From the NCBI GenBank assembly GCA_037349315.1, contig JBAIAC010000218.1, positions 558,001 through 622,000 of the forward strand: a DNA stretch of 64,000 nt, written 5' to 3'. Shown here piece by piece: positions 31,061 to 61,000 of the stretch. A model generated the notes under the pieces. The model did not search any database and was not told where the DNA came from. It was given only the letters and a program-made list of their open reading frames with translations. The position numbers were made by a program, and so were the translations under genes. Numbering within the stretch: position 1 is the stretch's first letter; each line of letters starts with the position of its first letter. The stretch is from Chelydra serpentina. Its lineage: Eukaryota; Chordata; Testudines; Chelydridae.

Positions 31061-34000
31061 TTAAACAGCAAAGGGGAGGGAGGCGGAATGCAGTTACCTG
31101 AGGCGGCTCTGGCCAGGGCTCCCGGCAAAGCCCCTCTCCTCCCACAGACATACCCAGGGGATCCCCAACGGTCCTAGAGGGAAGTGTGCTCCTGTCACAG
31201 TCACCCCCTTTGGAAGTCCCCTGCACCAGGCCAAGGCCTGACCCTGCTTAGCTGGGGAGAGAGTCCGGCAGCAAGGGCCTGGCCACAGGGGCAGTGTGGG
31301 GGGTGGGGGGACGGATGACAGGAGGGTTATACAGATGTCTCAACTTATGTGCAAAACAAACTCAACTCTCAGCCCAGCTCGGCCCCCATTCACTTGATGC
31401 CTTGAATCAAATGTCACCAGCTGCCCCCAGGCAGCAGTCCCTGGGAGGGGCTTGATAAGGGGCCCAAGTGCAAAGACAAGTGACAAAGACACACACCCTG
31501 CACGCACGCACACCCCCCCCCCAGGGGAGGAGGCTGCAGCCTGGGGGGGGTGGGGGAAGGGATTTGATCCTTGTCTCATGCCCTGATTAATTCCCTTCGC
31601 ACTCTTTTTATTATTGTTTCCATCTGCTTTGAATGGGGACTAGCCGTGAGCGGAGACCTGGCTGCTTCCTTCTGCTGCCGCATCCCGCCCCCTCGCTGAA
31701 TCCCAGCCAGGGCTTGGCTCGCTCAGGGACCACCCTCCCCGGGGAATCATGGTCACACCGGGCATCAGTGGCACAGAGGGGAACTGAACCGCAGCCCCTA
31801 AAGTCCTGTCACACCAGGGCCCACCCCAGAGGCAGTGCTAGCCCAGTGGGGGCCCGAAGCAGAAATATTCCCCCCACCCACCCAATAAAAAGTGAACGGG
31901 GGCCCCCTTGAGCTGCTCAGTGCCCTGAGCGATTGTTTATCCTGCCTATGCCTAGTGCCGGCTCTGGACCACCCGGGCAGCTCAGGCAGGGAACAGGCTG
32001 GCACCTGCCAGGCCAGAATCCACCCGAGGCTGGTTCCTGCCAGCCGCATGCAACGCTGAATTCCCGCAGCGCCTTGGCCCGGCGGGAGCTGCCCAGACAG
32101 CCACAAGGTGGCAGTCGAAGGCCAGAGATTGTCCAAGCCAAGGAGGGGAGCAGAGCCCATAAATCCACTTGGGACTCGGGGGCTGAGAGTTTCCAGGGGG
32201 CACGTGGGGGGAGCAGGCACCCCAGGCCGAGGCTCTAGAGTGACGCCCTGTGGCCAGCGCAGGAGTAGCCCTGGTAACTCCCTCCCCAAGACTCTGCCTC
32301 GGGAAAATTCAGGGCAAATTCCAACGGCTCCTGGGCTAGTAAGTCCGGCCAAAGGCATCTCCCCGCGGCCCTCGCAGCCTCAGGCGAGATTGTGCCAGCC
32401 CCACGCGAGGCGTCAACGTGCCCCGGAATTATCTGCCAAGAGAGGGCGAGAGGAGGAGCCCCAGGAAGGGAGCCTGCCCAGACGGAGGCTACGCAGCGTT
32501 GACAAACCCGGGGCCAGTGGCGAGAGCAGGGCCAGGAGTCCTGGGGTCTCTTCGAGGGGGGTGCACACGCTGCAGGGCCTGACCAGCCGCTCCACTCAGC
32601 TCTTGGCTCCGGGATCTCCTGGCTTCCCCCCCACTCAGGATCCAGGCAGCCCGCAGGGGTTTGGTGCTTTCCTGGTCCTGGGAAGCGCCGAGACAGGAAA
32701 CGAGGCCTCGTCCCTGCGTCGCAGCCGGCCTGGGGTCTCCCCCAGTCCCAGTCGTCCCTGCAGGTCTGCGTTCAGCATCAGGATTTCAATCCCCCCACCC
32801 TGCCCCCCATCCAACAGAGCCACACTCAGCCCCAGCCAGTGGCCTCCCCAGGAATTGAAATGGAGGGGGGGGGGGGGTTCGAATTTACTGGGCCCTGGGA
32901 TATGGAGTTTGTAGGATGCTGGCTCCCTCCCCCTTCCACCCCCACATTGGGGTCTCAGCCCTGTGCCTCACAGGGAGCCTCCTATTAACCACTGCCTGAA
33001 GGTATCGATTCCCTGGGCAGCAGCTCCCTAAGCCGGGCACTTGCCCGGGCTGCTCTCCCATATCCCCTCCTGCCCCAACAACCCTGGGCACAAACGCCCA
33101 GAGCAGCTCTGCCCCCGCAGGGCCCTTCTCCCGGCCTGCAGCCCCAGGGTCGCTGGGCGAGTGGCCAGTCCTAGAACTGGAGATATGGGGCGTGTGGGAG
33201 GGGCAGTGCCGGGAGGGCTGAGCCGATCACCAGGCAGCTCTTCCTTTCCGGGAAGCCCTGGCTCATTAGCCCAGAGCTACAGAGCGACCCAGGAGCTCCG
33301 GAGAGCCAGGGCTCTTCCCTCCCCCCGGCTGCTGCAGGGACGCCCTCCAAAGCCGTGCAGCGTGAGGGGGCTGCAGAAGGCGATGCTGCCCTGACCTCTT
33401 CTGGGCTGTCATCACGCTGCCCACGCCCGAGAGTCCTGGCAGGGGTGATGGGGTGCGGTGCTGGAGAGCGGCAGGAAAATCCCCCCCCCAGCCCTGCTCC
33501 CACCCAGGGGTGCCCATTGTAGCAGAGCCTGGGAAAGTCTCTACTCCAGGCCCTGCCCAGGGGGATCGAGCGGCCAGGGTGGGGCAGCCCCTGCCAGTCC
33601 TGCCAGTTGGAACCAATGGGCATTACGGAGTCTCCTGGAAGCCACTTCCCTTTGCGATTAGCGGCAGCAGACAAGGCCCCGGGTGCTGAGCCAGGAAGGG
33701 GCACAACTAGTGCCCGGCTGAGTGCTGGGACGGCCTCAGGCCCACACCCAGCGTGGGGAGGGGAAGCAGACAGGTTAAGAGACGTGCCTGGTGTCAGGCC
33801 GTGGTAACGGGACCCAAGCACCCTGCGTGCCAGGCTCCTGCTTACCCCCAGGCCGCTCCCCGAGCTGCGTGTGGAACCCAGCAGCCCCCCCCACCCCCCC
33901 ATTCTCTCCCGCCCCCTTTGTTCCTGGCCAAGGAACAATCCATGAGTCCGGTCAGCAGAACGCGCCGCGCGGGAGCGAGGGTTTGATGTCAAGAGCGAGA

Positions 34001-34888
34001 CAGGAACGGCTGCTGCTACCCCCCTCCCTGCTGCCTTTGATCACGGCTTGCAGCCCGCGGGGCCAAGAGCTGGTGGCAGATGGACCCCGCTGATCAGCGT
34101 CTCACTGGGGCTGTGTGAAATGGGCTTTGCTATGGCACAGGGGGGGCTGGGACCAGCACAGGGGGGAGGGTTGGAGACCCAGAGCACACGGCAGCGCTGA
34201 GGGCAGATCTGCCCTGGCTTGGCTTATGCAAACCCTGCAAGGCAACACCGCAGGGAGGAAGGGATCACCCCCCTTGCCTACCACAGTTCAGGCAGCAGGG
34301 GCAAGGCAGGGATCGTGGGGGCCCCACGAGGGCTGGATGGTGGGAAGTGCCCTGCATGGCAAGCCTGCAAGCAGCCGCTCTGTTTGCCGGTAACTGAGCT
34401 CGTTTCCGTTCTCCGGCACCCGGGCGCACCTTCGCCGGGCAGTCCCAGGCAGCAGCTGGCAGTTGGCATTTCAGCGGGAACATTTCCTCTCTCTCTGTGT
34501 CCCACAGAACACGGCAGCCGGGTTAGACTGGAGCGAATCAGCCTTTTTAACCCAGGATATTGCAGCTCCATCCCACCTCCGTCCTGTCAATCAAGGGAGC
34601 TGGCAACAAGCATGTTTATCCCCCAGCGCTCATCACACGAGCTGCGAGAGGCAGCGGAGATGAGACACCAGCGATGCTGCCTAAGGAATAAACATCTGAA
34701 CGATGGGACTTTTACCTCCTAACTTCTTAATAAGCGGAAGAGGAGCTCGTGACAGTCAGCAGGCTAATGACGGAGTGCTGGGGGGGGGGGCGCCAAGCAC
34801 CGCAAGCGACCGTGCGGCACTGCAGACTGCCATGCTCACCACGAAGGGGACAGACACTTCCCCACCCTTATTTTAAACCTCTCAACAT
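31061..34888. other. HAP1-JUP intergenic sequence
   Basis: Unique-looking, moderately GC-rich DNA between the CR1 and the LTR. No exon, RNA gene or clear repeat was recognised on either strand. Confidence 0.5.
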
Positions 34889-34893
34889 CCCAT

Positions 34894-36091
34894 TGTGACA
34901 CTGCACCCCATATTCTTCAGAGATATGAGGATAGGCGTATGGCATAATTATGATGCATTTTATGCAGGATGAGGCCTGTGAGGTCATTGGAAAGGTGATG
35001 ATTTGCTGAATAAAATTATCCTATTTGTCTGCATGGATCATTTTTGTACCCCCGTTATGACTACTGACTAAATCCATTTCACATTTAGCTATTCCTGGGC
35101 AATGCCCACTAGGCAATAGGCTCTCAGTCTAGATGGCTGGCTGGGAAGGGCCCATTCAGGTTAATGAGCCATTAGGAAGAAACAATAGGCCTTAGGAGAA
35201 GCGCATCTCCCACCTGGGGAGCCTTCCTGAGGACAGGACAGAGTAATGGCTGCTGTGACACTACAGGGACATGTGACCAGGGCACCTGGTGCCGGACTCC
35301 ATCTTGGGATGTCAGTGTTTTTCCACTGGCTGGCGTGGGAACCAAGCTTTGAAACAAAGGATTCCCGCCATATGTAAACTCCATATAAGGCAGGGGAGCG
35401 ACATCATCGTGATTCTTCACGGACTCCCCATACAGAGAGACTCCTGGAAACACCCCAGGAACAAAGACTGAACTGGGGGAAGCGCTGGACCCAGGCTAAA
35501 GGGATTTTTAACCTGTGACTGGAACACCTGGGATTCCAAGTTGTGAGCAAATTCAGCTTGCCCCTTAAGAATCCTCAGCCTGCTGGTATCATCACTTACC
35601 GGGCGGATTTGCTATTCATATCCAATCTACTTAGAATATTAAGCTTAGTTTGTGTTTTTTGTTTATTTGCTAGGTAACCTGCTTTGATCTGCTTGCTATT
35701 CACTTATAATCCCTTAAAATCTCTCTTTTGTAGTTAAACTTGTTTTTGCTTTATCTAAAACCGGTGTGTGGGACTCCTAACTCAGGGGCAGAAAGCTATT
35801 GTATATTCCTCTCCACATTGAGGGAGGGGGTGAATTTTATGAGCTTACGCTGTACAGTTCCCTGTGCAGTGCGAGATGGCATAATTTTGGGTTTATACTC
35901 CAGAGGGGGTGTGTGCCTTAGGAACTGGGAGGTGCCCTCACTGAAGCCTTCTCATGCAGGGGCTGGTTATAGAGCCTACCTGTACGTAGGCTGGGGAAAG
36001 TGCAGGCTGAAGCCTGGACGGCTTGTCAATAGCAGTAGCGTAGAAGGGAGCCCAGGTGGTGGGTCAGGGGGGCTCAGTGGTACCCGTTACA
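34894..36091 (+). mobile_element. Solo LTR of an endogenous retrovirus/LTR retrotransposon
   Basis: Begins TGTGACA and ends GTTACA, and is flanked on both sides by the same 5 bp, cccat (34889-34893 and 36092-36096), marking a complete insertion. A TATA-like box (tataa, 35384-35388) suggests plus orientation. A region near 35731 looks like a degraded poly(A) signal. No internal coding region, primer-binding site or second LTR is present, so it is a recombined solo LTR. A 5-bp duplication fits ERV class III or gypsy-type elements; the family is not determined. Confidence 0.85.
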
Positions 36092-36149
36092 CCCATTTCT
36101 AAACAAATGCCAATGGCCCAGGAACTGACGCAAGTAGAAGAACCAGATC

Positions 36150-38019
36150 ACTGCAGCATGGGGTTAGGGTGTTTTATTCTTTGCTTTGGTCTATACAAAA
36201 AACTTACAGAAATAATAAAATCCTCAGTTCCTGAACCACATTCCAAGAACATCCATCCCTTTCCAACAGAAGCAATAAGCCATCAGATCTAGAGTCGCTT
36301 TAAAACCGCATGAAGAGAAGGGGAGAGGGGAAGGAAAAACACCACTCACCAGAAAGGAGATAGGTTAAATTGTGCAACAGTAGATTGATACAAGGACACA
36401 GTTCCTAGTGGTTAGACTCACTCCTCTATTGTAAGGACAGTTACACTGAAAATCTGTTCCCACGTCTGAGCGGAAGGAATAAAGCCTTTGAGACAGCTCT
36501 TGGGCCAGAACACGGCACCCTTTGTTTTCTGCAAACTCACTGGATTTGCTATTTTTAATTTAAAGTTTGTAGAAAGCAAAAGGCTCATTTTAAAAAGTTA
36601 GATTATTTTTGTTAAACACTAAACAGAACAGGAAGTGGGAAGTTAAAAAGCACGAACTTAAAATCAGACGGCAAAAGCCATTTGCACCATATTACAAAAT
36701 AAAAGAAATATATATTTATAGAAAAGACTATTACTGTTCTGCCAATGGAGTTTGATAATGACACGGGAGTCGCATGTTTTAAAGCTTCAGAAACAGTATC
36801 TTGGCTTGGCTGGAGGGTGTTTGAAGCAATCTCAGGAGGAAAGGGCCTTTTTCACAGACCCACAGCAAAGAAGAAATAAAAATAAAACAAATCTAAAAAT
36901 AAAGCCTCTGGTGGGAATGGAAAAGTTTGTCTCAGGCACTTCTGTCTCCCAAGTCCCTCTCGCAAGCGCTCAGCTCTGGACCACCCTCTTCTGGCCGGAG
37001 AACACACCTGCAGCACAGCAGGAGGAAGGACCGCGTCAGACAGCTGATAGGGTCCCACAGTAAGAGGGGGAACAGCAGGTCTATCCGAGTGTGGGATCGT
37101 TCCGAGGACTAGGGTTCTCTGGGGCTAGACTGGCCAAGACGGAAGGCATGCTGAAGGGGGCAATCCTGGGCTGTCTGGGGAAGTGTGGCTTAGCCCACTC
37201 ACCTGCTCCACCCCTAGGGTAGAGCAGGCAGCTATGCCACGGGTTGGCCGTATTTGCAGGCAGCTGTACAATGGTTCCCACGCCACCGTTCCCTTGTAAC
37301 AATGGACGAGAGGAAACTAACCCACGGCCTGAGTCATGGGGGAAGGGGCTGGGAGGGCATGAAGGACTCCTCTGGGGGGGTGCACAGCTCTCGGTACCAT
37401 GCGATTGCCTGGAGCTAGCACTAGGGGGCAGAAGGGGGTGCCCCCAAGCAGCCAAGAAGGGTGGAAATGCTGGTCTGCGGGATGGCAGCGTCATGCACCT
37501 GAGACCTTCAAGCCTCCCCCTCCCTCACCCCCACCCGGTCCCTTCATCCCGGCCAGCCACTGGTGCGTGGACTGCAGCTCAGCCAAGCGCATCTGCTGCC
37601 CTCCCGTTGGATCCCGTAGTTCTCACGGGTCCGGGGAACGTCCCATCCATGGGACACCGCCCTGCACTCTCTTCATTGCTTGGGGTCCGCTGACCCTCCA
37701 AGCCCCCAGCCTGGCCCACCTAGTTCTTAGGCTCTTGCCTAAAAGTGGGAAGGTGCCTGGGGCCCTCGAACTGATGCCAGGAGCCCCGAGGTGGGGAAGG
37801 ACATGCTGGCAGAGTAGATGTGCTCATGGAAGGCCTGGCAGTCCCAGTGCTGTGCACCAGAGGCCAGGCCAGCCGGCCACAGCTCGGCACGGCCATCCTC
37901 TTCACGCCTCGGACAGGGGCAGGACAATCCCCTCACCGCTGCCCCCCTCCCTGCCCAGCTGGGCTCCCCGCCAGGCAAGGCAGTGGTGGCCTTACCTTGT
38001 GCAGTGCCTGAGGAGCGGG
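36150..38019 (-). other. JUP: JUP 3' UTR
   Basis: From the stop codon to the predicted cleavage site. The distal half (36170-36900) is A/T-rich and the proximal part GC-rich. A splice-donor-like CACAAG|gtaagg lies 24 nt after the stop (37996/37995), so part of it could be spliced. Confidence 0.55.
36173..36178 (-). terminator. JUP: JUP poly(A) signal
   Basis: AATAAA on the minus strand, 1.84 kb past the JUP stop. Cleavage is expected at about 36145-36163, giving a 3' UTR of about 1.85 kb. I saw no other minus-strand AATAAA between it and the stop, but weaker variants were not searched exhaustively. Confidence 0.6.
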
Positions 38020-53675
<15,656 letters not shown>

Positions 53676-54313
53676 TGCTGCTCTGCGGGGAGAAGGGGAA
53701 GGAAGTTACAGCCTCCATCTGGCACATAGGCAAACGGAGCCAGATTCTGAATCCCAGCAGACAGCTTTCCTGCCCAGAATCCCCCCTCCCCTCGCAGACC
53801 CAGGCTAACGCACCATCTGTGGCTAAGTGCTGCTGGCCGTGACCCTCCCACACATGCAGAGATCACTATCTGCCGTTTTCTTATTAGCAAGATGAAAGGA
53901 TGAACCAAGATGACAAATCCCACAGCTCAGCACTTTGCCTCTCGTGCTGGGACATGAAAGGAGGCTGTGGCTGGTACAGGCAGCCTGAGTACAGCTCCAG
54001 GTCCCCATGGCCATTACTCGCCACAGAAGGGGGTGGGTTATTCTCGGTTCCTGAAGGCGTGCACAGAACATGCGTGCCGAAGGACAGATCCCCTGCTATT
54101 CCGGGCAGCCCAGAGGAGCTTTTTAAAGAGCCGTTTCCGGACAGGCGAACTGGCAGAAAACTGAAGCCAGCCACAAGAGTTTGGAGTTTAGAATAAAAAC
54201 GGGCTTTTCAGAGATGATCCTGGGACAGCCTGAGTGTGCCTAAAAATAAGGCAAGCCAGGCCACAGGAGATGCGCAGGAGAACAGTTAGCACTGTCCCAG
54301 GGCAGGTACTTAC

Positions 54314-54480
54314 CAGGATGCAATAAGCCGAGTATCGGCACCTCCAGGCAAAATCACTTACACCCCCAGTGATGGAATTTGAATGGAAACAGCTCTGCAG
54401 AGTCTCCTCTAGACTGCCATACAGGAGAGCCAGGCTGGATCTCCACTCTCCTTCCTGGGGCTGGCAGCAGCCGGCTCAGC
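54314..54480 (-). other. Tentative JUP non-coding exon
   Basis: A perfect donor, CATCCTG|gtaagtacc, lies at 54314/54313 on minus, 630 bp upstream of exon 2. An acceptor-like tcctcccccag lies near 54480. It could be an untranslated JUP exon or chance; nothing else supports it. Confidence 0.2.
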
Positions 54481-57400
54481 CCCTGGGGGAGGAGACGCCG
54501 CCCAAGCAGCCACCGCCCCATGCTGCTAGAAGGAGTGGCTCGCAAGGGAGTGCCAGATTCCAGCCCATACCGCGCTCAGACATTAAGGTGGGGACAGCCA
54601 CAAGGAACCTGGATCAGGGTAGAATTCCCTTGAGCTTCCCCATGGCTGTCAGCACTCTGGGAACGGATTCCAGCATTTCTGCCAAGTGTGAACTGGGAAT
54701 CCAGCCTTTCCCACAGTGGAAATGCATTTTGTTCAGGGATACCCCTTGCCCGCCCCCACACACCCTGCACAGCCTCAGAAGATTCCACACAGACTTGAGG
54801 ACAGGCTGCTCAGGATTCACGTCAGACTCGGCCCCACGGCCTCCACAGATCTGCCGAGAGCAGACAGCTGCTGCAGAGGTATTTAGAGACACACAGAGCA
54901 AGCAAGCAAAGAGCCACTAGACATTGGCAGGATGAGACTTGGCTGCACAGTCTGTATGCTGCGTTTGCAGCCTGTGCTATGAACAGAGACTCCATTGCCC
55001 TAAAGGGTTAATGGAGAACAGCTGGGTGAAGATACACCCAGGATAGGAATGCCAGTTAATCAGTGGCTCTCTGGGTAGGGGGTTCCTCCAGATGCTGGCG
55101 GACAGGAAGGAGCATTCCTGAGAGAACCTGGCGAAACAATGGAAACAGCGGGAGCCAGGGGCGAGACTGATCTCTTCAGTCACCTCAACAAGTGCTCAGC
55201 AGAGACTTGGCAGCTCAGAGGCTTGGGAAGAGGATGTGGAGCTTTCACCTCTAGGTCACTGGTTTGAATCTGGCACATGCTGCTAGCAGCTAAGTTCGTC
55301 TAACAGCTGCTTGGCCCAGGCCCAGCGCGTTGGTGGGTCTCTGCCCAGCTCGGAGGGGGAACACTTGTTTGCCCCACGGAGCCGGTGGCTGCGTTGGCAG
55401 AGCGCAGCCATTCAGCGCTTGACCTGAGATGGAACCCGCTTCCTCTCAGAGACCGTCCCGGTGCTGTGGGCCGACCAAGCCTCCAGCCGAAGCGTACACA
55501 TGCTCGGCCAGCTCAATGAGGAAGTGCGCTTCCTTGCAAGCCATGTTTACTCAAGCTTCTCTCTTTATTTAAAGCTCCAGCTGGCATTTGTTTCTGCTCC
55601 GCCCAGCTGAGCACGGAGCAGAATGCCAAGAGATACCAACAGCTACTTATTTCGGGGCTGACGGCCCAGACTCATATCCACACCACTGAGCGGCTGCCCT
55701 GTGCCCCTCTCAGGTTGGGGGAGAAAGTGACCCTCTAATCCCAATAGGCACCTCAGGTCCACAGAAAACAGGAGGGGGCCCCGATTCCAAGCAACATCCA
55801 GACCCCGAGGAAGGGGTTCTGCACTCTGCAATCCAGCTGCGTTATTGACGAGGAGTGGGCAGCGTGTGGAGGGAAGCGGGGGGTACTGCAGGTTTCTCAA
55901 ACCCTCACCCCAGCACAGCGATGTCTGGATGCTAACAGGGCTTATTCCAGTCACTTGCCTCCTTCCATTGGCACAAGCCAGACTCCCTAATAGAGCCATC
56001 CCGAAGCTCCTTAGGGCCAGGTGGGGGGGAGGTTTCTGCAGTGGGCTGAGCTCCAAGCCACGGACCCCAGCCCCATCTGCATATGCAGGGAAGGCACTGT
56101 CCTGCTCTCCTGGAAAGCACCTAGAGCTTCTGGGGCAATCCCACAAGTAACTGAGTAATGCTTGGCCTCCTCCCCGCCCAGCCCTGCCAGCCCCACCCCA
56201 CTGACTAGCTCTCTGTAAGACCCACCTTGCCAGCAGGCTGCAGTAGCAGGCAGCGAAGGATCACAAGCAGGAGTGCCAAGCTAAAGAAATCGGGCAAGAG
56301 AGCCGAGCTGACAGCAAGGAGCTTGCTGCTTACTATCTGGACTGCATGTTGGCTTGCACCAGAGTCTGGCTTCGCCAAAGCAAGTGGAGTACATTATAGT
56401 CGGGGCTGATTTGGGGTGGAAGGATTCAATTGTACTGGGGCCCCAAAACCTCTGCAACTGGGGTGAAATGAGAGGAGGGCCCCACTGAACCGGACGCACC
56501 CGGGACACAAATTTATCTCGCCAGGCCTGATGATAGCCCCAGCCTTTGTACTGAGAGCAGGGCTCTGTTTTGCAGAGCTATTCCTCAGACCCACCCCAGA
56601 GGGTGTACGGGGGACAAAGCTCAAGGGGCCGGAGCATGGCTGGCTGGTAGCAAGGGCAGCTCTAACCCTGCCTGCTTCCGGCTCCTGTCAGACACGCGCT
56701 GTGCCTCGCTTTCCCCACATCTGCACAGTTCCACTGAAGCACTCAACGCTTCTACAGGGGGCTGCGTATCCCCAGCATCAGCGTGTGTCTATGCACTAGG
56801 GCATTCCTCGAGAAAAGCAGCCCGTGCCACAGATGGCTCCAAGCACGGCCCTGCCCTGGGGACGGCTTGGGTACACACAGCAGGAGCTTTCCAGGAAAGA
56901 GCCCCGGTGTGGTTTGCACTAGAAGACAATGGAGGCCATTCCCCTGCTGCTATGCATTTCCCCAGTCCCACCTGTGTCGAGGCATCCAGGGTGGGGTTCT
57001 AACACTAGCAGATGGAGGGAGTCCCCCCTACCCCTGCCGTCTACCCCTTTCCTGGGCTCCTCAAAGGAACCTTTCTGCTCTCCGGGGAGAGGGGAGGTTG
57101 CTCAGGACAACGCCCAGGTCAGGAGTCACCCAGGCTGACACACAGCCAGGAGAGCTGCCTTTTATGGCCATGCCAGGCTCCACTCGGACTTCACTCCCAC
57201 TCAAGCTTTGCAGGGACCTTAGAGAGCAGGAGCTCCAGAGTCAGCCCTCCGTATCGCCTGTGACCCAGACACAGAGTCACAACAAGTCAGGGAAGGGAGG
57301 GATGAGTCACAGTTTCAGACTTGATAAGAGAAGCGAGGGGGGAGTTGCACTGGTAGAGTTAGCCACAGGCATTTCCAAAGGAGAGGATTAATTACCACCT

Positions 57401-57909
57401 TCCACTAGTACTGAGTCACGCCTGGAAGGAGCTGGACAAGCTCTACGCTGACTGCTCCCCCCAAGCCAAGCGATTTCATGGGACAGCCCAGCCCACGAAA
57501 ACTCCAATGCAGCTGTAACCCATGTCAGTGCCTGAGCTGGCAGGAAGTTAGTCCAACCCTGATCCCCATTTCCCTCAGCCGGCTGACTTAGTGGCACATT
57601 TTATGTCTGAGTCAGGGCGTTGGGTGGCGGCACCAGATTTTATAGGGCGGAGGGGGATTGCACCTTCCTGCGTCGGGACGAGGTCTGCTAAGGATTCGTT
57701 ACCAAGAAGGTTGCTTTTCCTGCAAGGGCGTGGTCAAAACACCTCTGAGCAGCACCAGCTGTTCCCAGGCAGCCCTGTGCTGTAATGACAGCACAGAGCC
57801 ATGTTCAAGGGACAGCGAATCAGACCCAGGGCCTGGCAATGCATTCACACAAGCCAACGCAGGGAAAGAATTCAAAGAGGAACCCTAATGAAGCTAAAAG
57901 TGTTGCCTA

Positions 57910-58080
57910 GTAGAGTTAGAACAGGGGTCAGGAAATCAGGGTTCTACTATTCCCAGGTCTGCCGCTGACTGAATTTGGACAAGTCACTTCACTTACGCAC
58001 CTCAGTTTCCCCACCTATAAAACAGGTGAACCACACTGAAAATGAAACCTCACCAGTTTAGTGCTATGAAAGTCTACGAG
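57910..58080 (+). repeat. CORE-SINE/MIR-like element
   Basis: gttagaacaggggtcaggaa, gggttctactattcccaggt, then the core ggacaagtcacttcacttac and cctcagtttccccacctata. Both head and core are present though diverged. Confidence 0.75.
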
Positions 58081-61000
58081 ATCCCTGAAACCCACACAAA
58101 GCTAGCACGCAGACACGCCCGCTCCTCATTTTCGACTTAGTCCCCCATGACCATCCCAGGCACATGTTAAGGGCAGTGTTCCACGCGTCTCTGCTTGTCA
58201 TTTCAAGCTATAAAGTTGTAATTGTATTTACTGGTTAGGTTACAGCTTTAACGGCTTGTGCATAATGCATGCTTATGCGGCAGTAAAAAAGGCAGAGAGA
58301 ACCACTAATGGAAGTGCTCAAGCTATTTACTCCCCATCACGTGTCAGCGGGGTTTGCTGGAGGGGGTGGAGATCGGGGTTGAACTAATGCAAAGCACTGG
58401 GTCAAGCAGAATACAGGATGGGATCTCCACAGCACACAGGAGCGTTCAGTTCTCAGTGAGCGGTTAAAGGCAAGTACAGATCAAAGTTTCCAGGAAAAGG
58501 CCAGAGTCGATCACCGACTCCGTGCTGAAAATAGACTGGTCTTACATTCAGCATTTCAGCCCACGTCTCTTGTTATCCTGGCAGGTTTGAGATACTTCTG
58601 GTCCCTCTTCTTGCACCTGTAAACGAAGTGAACTTAAATCGCTGGGTACAGAAATACAACGGGTCAGTGTGAAAACTGCGCAAAGATTTGTGAAGAACAA
58701 TTCGCTTAGCAGTGTCAGGTGGGCGGGATGAGAGCTGCAGGCTGACAGCCATCAGTCAAGGGGACAACAGACAAAGCAGTGGCAGCCAGGAGACCCTCAG
58801 AACAAGGCACTGAGCAGTATCCCGAGACAAACGGCACCTGTAGAGCTCATCCCAGGGCGAGGCTTGCTATCAATTCCATGTCACTGTACCTAAGGGCAGC
58901 AAGGTGCCTGGAACAGGGAGTCATTCGAGACAGCCCCAAATACACAGCCCTGGTCACTCCCTGCAAGGACTTCCCCTGCCACAGGGAGGCTGGCCTTTAA
59001 GCCACAATAAAAGCAAGGGCGTTAGTAAGTCCTGGAGTGAGTATCGACCCACTTCTGTTTCACAGCTTGGCCAGTTCCCCAAAAAACCACAGCTAGTTCC
59101 TGGGGCACCAGACAGCAGGAGCCTCTTTCTTTACAGCTGAGCAGATGGAGGTTTCGCAATTTGGACAGAGAACTGGGGGGTATCTAAATATAAGTACCTG
59201 GGTGGGAAAGGAGATGGGAAACACTTGGCACTTCTCAAATCTTCTCCCACGCCCCAGTGAGGTAGGTCGGAGCGACGGGGAAAATGGCAGGGAGGTGAGG
59301 TGACTCACACAGCGCCGCAGAGAGAGTGAGCCATAAGGAGGAACAGAATTTACGAAGGCGTGGCTCATGTGTAACCTGCATGTTATCCCAACGCAGAGGC
59401 CGCCTACAGAGGGAGGAGATAGCCAAGAGCATATGGGGCCAAAACCCCAGAAAGTAAGTGTTCCTAAACTGGCTGGGTACACGTATGTACACACACACAC
59501 ACACACAAGGACGGTGGGTCAGAGAACAGCGGAGTCGAGGGGAGAGATTTTCACAGCAGATTTAAACACCTTTCAGTCAGATTGAAGGTGTCTCAATCCC
59601 TTCACCTACTTTGAAAATCTCAACCAAGGACCTTACGGACAAGACGAGGGAGCAAAATGCACGTGGATGGTAGTTGAGAGGAGGAATTGGAAGCTGAAGA
59701 GGTCCAAGAAGGGTTGACTGGAGCCTATGGAAGGACTATGAATGGGTCCAATCACAGCCACTGCATGTTAACGCTGCATTCAGGTTTTGCTAAAGAGGGG
59801 CAATTTTCTATTTAAGGAAAAACAAGGTGTTTCCCAAGGCCAGGTGTAACCCTGAGGGGAATCAGACCCTCTGCCTCCCTCCAGCACCGCACCTCATGAG
59901 CAGCGCTGCTGGAGGATGTCCAGTCAGAAGCCAGCAGAAGGAGCAGGTTTGTTGATTCTGTTCAGGACCTAAGGAGCGCATGAACTATGTGGATGGGCTG
60001 GTTACAGAGAGACTGAGCGTATAGGTGGATAGTAACTGCTGCTCTGAGAGCTGAAGGAGTTTTGACAGCCACATATTTTCCAAGCATGCCTGGGTTCGGC
60101 CGGAACACCGACTGCTCACACGGCTCTGAGCTGCCGTAGTGTTTCCAGTGTAGATGGCAATCATTTAAGCTTACAAATCAAAAGAGCTGGGCCTGAAAGC
60201 TTTTGGCTGCTAACAGGATAACAATTTTCAAGGCACTGCATGTGACTATCTGCTCTAAGAGGCTTTGTACAAACAGAGGGCAAGCCAATGCCCCTATGAG
60301 ACACCATCTCTAGTCCCACCATACAGCTAGCCACTCAGAAGTGCAGGCAAATTATGTCGGCTAAGGCACCAATCTCTTTGAGAGTTGCCCGACGAGTCTG
60401 TTTCCCAGATTAAGACTTCGGGCCAGATGTCTGGCACCAGCTTTCTTCCATTCCTTCACAGCACTCACCATGAGGCTTCGGAATGTGCCAGACACAATCT
60501 TGCAACTGCCCAACTCCATTAGAGGGTAGAGTTAAAAGCGAGCAGCCGGAATGCAGCAGCTTCGGGAAAGGTGGGAAGAGCTGCAGGATCAGTATTGGTT
60601 TGCAGGCCGCTGGAACAAAAGGGCCAGAGATCACGACAGGGCGGTTGGCAAGGAGAGCCCTGCTAGGCAATAACAGATGAACGGCAAGGGAGACAGCTGG
60701 GGAGACTGTACACTACCAGACATTACTTGTTTATAGTATGGCCTTCCTGGAATTCCTTGCAAGTGTATTCAGTTAGGAATTAGTATTATTCTGACTGAGC
60801 ATGCATCTCCCTTGGGGAGCAGGAGAATGAATTTTTCCCCTCCTACTCACCTCTCTGGGGATGGGGATGAGGAAGGAAGCAGGTTTTATTCAGCTCAAAG
60901 CTGCACTGGAAATATGAAAGTGGATTTTAGCCTTTTGATTGTAGGAGCAAGAGCGAACGAGATATATTAATGCAACAAAGAGCCTTGCAAGCGGAGATCG

